Source of the DNA: Candidatus Anammoxibacter sp.
GTDB taxonomy: Bacteria; Planctomycetota; Brocadiia; Brocadiales; Anammoxibacteraceae
Direction: 5' to 3'
DNA length: 64,000 nt
Assembly: GCA_021777105.1 (NCBI GenBank)
Contig: JAIQZQ010000063.1
Span: forward strand, 1 to 64,000
In this document: positions 60,321 to 64,000 of the stretch, one piece after another
Position numbering within the stretch: the first letter of the stretch is position 1
Layout of the letters: every line of letters begins with the position of its first letter
Program-made: the position numbers and the translations under genes
Notes under the pieces: generated by a model
Seen by the model: the letters and a program-made list of their open reading frames with translations, nothing else
Database searches by the model: none
What the model was told of the DNA's origin: nothing

Positions 60321-60968
60321 ATGAACGCTTATAAAATAAAGATATGTAAAAGAGAAAATGGTTGCCGAAATGCTGTTTATAAAGAATCTGAAATAGTTGA
60401 TGATATTGTTTCCGTTTTTGAAGGTACGAACTACACTGATTTTATAAAAGGGGAGATTAAAGGCTCTATTAAAAGTCATCATCAGTTTAAAGTCACAATA
60501 TCATGTTGCCCTAATAGTTGCCCAATGCCGCAAATTGTTGATTTAGGGATTGTGGCGGCAAGTACTGTAATGGTTTCTAATGAACGATGTTCTAATTGCA
60601 AATTGTGTATTGCAACATGCCTGGAACACGCAATTGTGGTTGATGAGATAAACGGGCCGGATATTATGCGTGACAGGTGTGTATATTGCGCAAAATGCGC
60701 TGATAAATGCCCGACAGGAACAATAACTGTAAAAGAGAATGGGTTTCGCGTTATGGTTGGAGGAAAACTTGGTCGGCATGCCCGCCTTGCATCAGAATTG
60801 CCGGGTATTTTTTCAAAACAAGAGGCGTTAAAAATTGTTGAAAATAGCGTGGAATATTTTAAAGAGCATTATTCCAGGGCAAAACGGTTTGCGGATCTTT
60901 TTTCCATTTATAGTGAAAATGAAATTTTTAAAAGGATAGTTCCTGTTAACCACAAATCTTCAATTTAG
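60321..60968 (+). CDS. Fe-S protein: sulfite/nitrite-reductase-like Cys motif plus two [4Fe-4S] ferredoxin clusters
   Basis: 215 residues. N-terminal C9-x5-C15 and C63-x3-C67 (CKRENGC ... SCCPNSCPMPQ) are spaced as in the siroheme-[4Fe-4S] site of sulfite and nitrite reductases. They are followed by two ferredoxin motifs, C90-x2-C-x2-C-x3-C100 and C120-x2-C-x2-C-x3-C130 (CSNCKLCIATC, CVYCAKCADKC). A C-terminal helical tail follows. This is like the C-terminal half of AsrC or of the reductase fold, without the N-terminal half. Cytosolic. It sits alone in a signalling region, divergent from the kinase at 57314; an electron-transfer or redox-sensing role is possible. Confidence 0.75.
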   Translation: MNAYKIKICKRENGCRNAVYKESEIVDDIVSVFEGTNYTDFIKGEIKGSIKSHHQFKVTISCCPNSCPMPQIVDLGIVAASTVMVSNERCSNCKLCIATCLEHAIVVDEINGPDIMRDRCVYCAKCADKCPTGTITVKENGFRVMVGGKLGRHARLASELPGIFSKQEALKIVENSVEYFKEHYSRAKRFADLFSIYSENEIFKRIVPVNHKSSI

Positions 60969-61253
60969 GATAAAAAGCGATTAAAACCGAAAAAATACGA
61001 GAACCAGTGGCAAAAAACAAAAGCGTATAAACCACAGATTACACCGATTTCACAGATTAAAAAGCGAAAAGATAGGAAAAGCAAGGGCAAGAGCATGCAC
61101 CCACAGATTTCACAGATTAAAAAACACACTAAAGAAGAGCAAAAATCAATAGGATAGGAAAAGCAAGGGCATAGACCACATAGAACAATGATGATACCGA
61201 TTTTTCCGCTGCAATAATGTTAAATTTTGTAGAGAGGGGAGTTGTAACCGGCA
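60969..61253. other. Low-complexity gap downstream of the Fe-S gene
   Basis: Contains ACAGATTACACCGATTTCAC, CACAGATTTCACAGATTAAA and GATAGGAAAAGCAAGGGCA words repeated two or three times. No gene. Similar degenerate words occur at 11985-12060. Confidence 0.45.
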
Positions 61254-62723
61254 TCAAACATTCAATTCCGGATAATTTTTTTTCGCGCATTCAGGGCAGA
61301 ACGTATGTGTAAAATCAGTTTCTGAATGTTCATGCAAATAAGTTTCAACCTCGTCCCAATATCCTTTGTCATTGCGTATTTTTTTGCAAAAACAACAAAT
61401 GGGGAGGAGGTTTTTTAATGTTTTTACATTTTCAAGGGCTTTTGTCAGTTCGCCTATAAGCTTTTCACGTTCAGTCAGCAATGCGTCTTTTTCTCTTAAA
61501 GATGATTTTAGTTCGCATGTGCGTTCTTCAACCGTTTCTTCCAACTTATCTCTGGCATTTAATAAGTCGCTCTCTGTCTGTTTAAGCCTGGTAATATCTT
61601 CCCCTACTTTGATGAAGTGGGTAATTTCGCCCGCAGCATTTGTTACCGCTGAAATTGAAGCTGATTCCCAGTACAGCTCCCCGTTCTTTTTCATGTTTTG
61701 CAATTCGCCGTGCCATTCTTTGCCGGACGTAACAGTCGTCCATAATTGCTTGTATACTTCATCTGTTTGTTTTCCTGATTTTAAGACGCGCGGAGTTTTG
61801 CCGGTAAGTTCCACAGGGGAATAACCTGTTAATTGAGCGAATTTTGGGTTGACATATTCAATAACTCCAGTGGTGTCGGTTATCATGACAACTCCTGGGC
61901 TCTGCTCAAGCGCTCTATGCAGCATACGAATATGTTCATCCTTGTGTTTAGCGGAGCTAATGTCGCGAATAATACCGCTAAAAAATCTCTCATCGCCTGT
62001 TTTCCATGTGCCAAGGGAGAGTTCTAACGGGAAATCATTGCCGCCTCGCTTCTTGCCGCATAACTCAACGGTTTTACCTATATTACCTGATTTTTCAGAT
62101 AAAAATGACTGTTCAACGTTTTTGCCATAAGAATCTCTACAGCGCTCCGGCATTAAGGATGTGACGGGTTTGCCCAATATCGATTCTTCATCATGTCCAA
62201 ATATCTTTTGAGCGCTGCTGTTCCACGAAACAATCTCGCCTTTGCTATTGGCGGCAATAATTGCGTCGGTGGCGGTCTGTGTTAAAGAACGGTATTTGAT
62301 TTCCGATTCCCGCAGCTCCTGCTGCGTCTGTTTTAACTCAATAATATGCCTCACCATTCCCCTAAGCACATGAACATTGTAAGGTTTACTGAGAAAAGAG
62401 GAGACTCCTAAATTGAAACATTTTTGTATCTCTTGATCATAACCGTGCCCTGTTAATACAATTACCGAGTATGGATCGGCATATATCAGCTTTATATGCT
62501 CAAGGAATTCAATGCCGTCCATGCCCGGCATTTTTATATCAAGGATAATCAATATAGGACGTTCTTTCTTTAATATCTCTAATCCCTGTTTGCCGTTAGA
62601 GGCAGAAAATATTTTATAATTTTCATTATCCAGATCGGCCTGGATGGATTCAATTATTATGGATTCATCATCTATAACCAAAATTTTGTTGTTTGATTGT
62701 TGCTGACTTGATGTTTCTTCCAC
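61254..62723 (-). CDS. REC-PAS-PAS protein with CxxC...CxxC tail, no kinase domain
   Basis: 489 residues. Receiver (12-135; D62 in IILDIKMPGMDG); PAS 1 (about 140-260; TDAIIAANSKGEIVSWNSSA); PAS 2 (about 272-388; RALEQSPGVVMITDTTGVIE); a coiled coil (ARDKLEETVEERTCELKSSL); then LLPICCFCKKIRNDKGYWDE, VETYLHEHSETDFTHTFCPE and CAKK. So the same kind of Cys tail as in the three short regulators is here attached to PAS domains and a coiled coil. There is no HisKA or HATPase. Likely cytosolic. Confidence 0.9.
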   Translation of the reverse strand: MEETSSQQQSNNKILVIDDESIIIESIQADLDNENYKIFSASNGKQGLEILKKERPILIILDIKMPGMDGIEFLEHIKLIYADPYSVIVLTGHGYDQEIQKCFNLGVSSFLSKPYNVHVLRGMVRHIIELKQTQQELRESEIKYRSLTQTATDAIIAANSKGEIVSWNSSAQKIFGHDEESILGKPVTSLMPERCRDSYGKNVEQSFLSEKSGNIGKTVELCGKKRGGNDFPLELSLGTWKTGDERFFSGIIRDISSAKHKDEHIRMLHRALEQSPGVVMITDTTGVIEYVNPKFAQLTGYSPVELTGKTPRVLKSGKQTDEVYKQLWTTVTSGKEWHGELQNMKKNGELYWESASISAVTNAAGEITHFIKVGEDITRLKQTESDLLNARDKLEETVEERTCELKSSLREKDALLTEREKLIGELTKALENVKTLKNLLPICCFCKKIRNDKGYWDEVETYLHEHSETDFTHTFCPECAKKNYPELNV

Positions 62724-63351
62724 TTTATTATCCTTTCTATTTTGATTATAAAATCGATCGATTTAGCATTTTATAAATAATGGTTTAACAGATGTTGGCA
62801 AGCGATTTAAAGGTTTTTTTTAATAGTGAGGTTAATATTGAGAGTGTTAAGTTTAATTGTTATCTCAAGGCAAAAACATTTAGAAGCAGTCTGCAAGACT
62901 GCTCCAGATTTTAACTTTTTGCCTTGATCTTATTTTAGCTTTTGATCTTTTATTAGCGCTTATTAGTGAAAATTAGTGGTTAATTCGCTTTTGCTTTTTC
63001 GGTTTATCCGGCTTAGGGTTAGGAAATGAGGTGTTTAAAATAGCTCAATTTAGGAATTGCATAAATTCTCACATAAAGGGCCTTTTTGCCGTCGTGCGGA
63101 GATATCAGATATGATGCAATCTATGAAAATATAAGGTGTTATGAAGAATCTCCATGCCCCTCTCCGCTCATAACGCAAAAATTTAACAGGGGGTCAATTT
63201 TTCCTTGCCTCAATTGCCGCATATTTATACAATTCTTAATCTTTTCGTCTGTTTATCAGTATTTTTTGAGGTTTTTCGGCTAAAATTTAACAAATTAATT
63301 TAAAATGTTGTAGTTTTCATTTTCCGGTTGTAAAAAAAGGTTTAAGTTTTA
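62724..63351. other. Gene-free stretch between the signalling cluster and the last gene
   Basis: 628 bases without a gene. It holds the palindrome AATCGATCGATT at about 62753, a GCAGTCTGCAAGACTGCTCC hairpin (62888) related to 14943 and 256, and a low-complexity AGTGAAAATTAGTGGTTAAT piece that matches 11985-12000 on the opposite strand. A frame at 63086 has no homology features and I discount it. Confidence 0.45.
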
Positions 63352-64000
63352 ATGAGAAAATATTTTGTCGTTGCTTATGTAATAATTGGATTGCTGGTTT
63401 TTTTAGTTATCGGCGCCAAATTTGATATAAAGGGGCTGGGGGCGTTAAAAGTTTTAAGGACGTCGTTGCGTATAGGTTCGGCTCCGGACCTGGATGACGG
63501 ATTTGGATGGTTAAACACAAATCGGCCATTGCGGTTAGGGGATTTAAAGGGAAAGGTTGTATTGCTGGACTTCTGGACTTATTGTAGCGTCAACTGTATG
63601 CACACTTTGGAAGAGGTTAAAAAGCTTGAGGCTAAATATGCGGATCACCTTGTTGTTATAGGGGTGCACAGCGGTAAGTTTATTAATGAAAGCGACACGG
63701 AGAATATCAGGCAGGCAATATTAAAGCGGGGGATTAGGCACCCGGTTGTAAATGACGCGCGATTTTCCATTTGGCATAAATACAACGTCACTGCCTGGCC
63801 CACTCTTGTGCTGATAAATCCTGAAGGTTTTGTGGCGGGCTATTATAAAGGAGAGGGCAATTATGATGAGGTTGATAAAAAGGTCTCTGAATTAATAACT
63901 GAGTTTGAGGAAAAAGGCCTGTTGGAGGGCAAGAGGTTGTTGTTTGATTTGGAGTCAATTGAAAAGCCGGCCGGGCCGCTTCTGTTTCCAGGCAAAGCGC
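63352..64000 (+). CDS. Thioredoxin-like (NHL-type) membrane-anchored protein, 3' end missing
   Basis: 216 codons to the window edge. N-terminal TM anchor (YFVVAYVIIGLLVFLVIGAK), then a thioredoxin fold: APDLDDGFGWLNTNRPLRLG, KGKVVLLDFWTYC, then SVNCMHTLEEVKKL, VTAWPTLVLINPEG with the cis-Pro, and GPLLFPGKA just before the edge. The opening of an NHL-repeat beta propeller (EKPAGPLLFPGKA) follows the thioredoxin part in this group. The active-site region reads YCSVNC where relatives have YCCINC, so the nucleophilic Cys of the CxxC pair is replaced by Ser. The TM anchor and fold put it on the outer face of the inner membrane. Confidence 0.85.
   Translation, partial: MRKYFVVAYVIIGLLVFLVIGAKFDIKGLGALKVLRTSLRIGSAPDLDDGFGWLNTNRPLRLGDLKGKVVLLDFWTYCSVNCMHTLEEVKKLEAKYADHLVVIGVHSGKFINESDTENIRQAILKRGIRHPVVNDARFSIWHKYNVTAWPTLVLINPEGFVAGYYKGEGNYDEVDKKVSELITEFEEKGLLEGKRLLFDLESIEKPAGPLLFPGKA

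Overview
The window is AT-rich DNA from a diderm (Gram-negative-type) bacterium. The evidence is TonB-dependent outer-membrane receptors, a secretin of the MSHA type IV pilus kind, lipoprotein and Sec signal peptides, and a TRAP transporter. There is no rRNA, tRNA or other firm taxonomic marker. The many multi-domain histidine kinases, the short ArgA-type acetyltransferase and the very many short palindromic intergenic repeats suggest an uncultured environmental lineage, but I cannot place it in a phylum.

Layout. 1-5.9 kb is an accessory region: an Rpn-like nuclease cut by the window edge, a DUF4160/DUF2442 pair, two related P-loop ATPases (the second with a membrane domain built from a VALG tetrad repeat) and a ParDE module. 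6-18 kb carries secreted acetolactate decarboxylase, a family 2 glycosyltransferase, adk, a response regulator/histidine kinase pair, a ROK sugar kinase, an N-acetyltransferase, a BshB1-like deacetylase and an amidohydrolase. 17.6-33 kb is unstable-looking DNA: a PKD/beta-propeller surface protein, several toxin-antitoxin modules (Phd/PIN, two DUF6516-type pairs, RelB/YafQ, a broken HicB), two TonB-receptor loci (one broken), and several gene remnants. 33-44.6 kb holds a radical SAM (SPL-like) gene and a block in the order mshI-J-K-X-L-M-N plus a prepilin, interrupted by two MITE-like elements. 44.8-50 kb has TRAP permeases (split by a repeat block) and glycogen phosphorylase. 50-62.7 kb is a large two-component cluster: two further histidine kinase plus Cys-tailed response regulator cassettes, a dCache/HAMP/GAF/PAS kinase, REC-PAS proteins, and an Fe-S protein related to sulfite reductase. 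The window ends in a thioredoxin-like gene.

The most distinctive points are: (1) the two-gene ATPase system with the GxxxG-like tetrad membrane repeat; (2) a TonB receptor broken by a nine-T tract and by a fusion of two receptor segments that leaves an exact 347-bp period; (3) three HK plus RR cassettes whose regulators end in a CxxC...CxxC tail instead of a DNA-binding domain; (4) two MITE-like elements with visible target duplications and a pair of equal-length 89-bp inverted repeats around the prepilin gene; (5) repeated signs of short-homology deletion (a mini-gene of a DUF4334 protein, a DUF2442 3' remnant, a signal-peptide remnant, a HicB gene with an in-frame stop).
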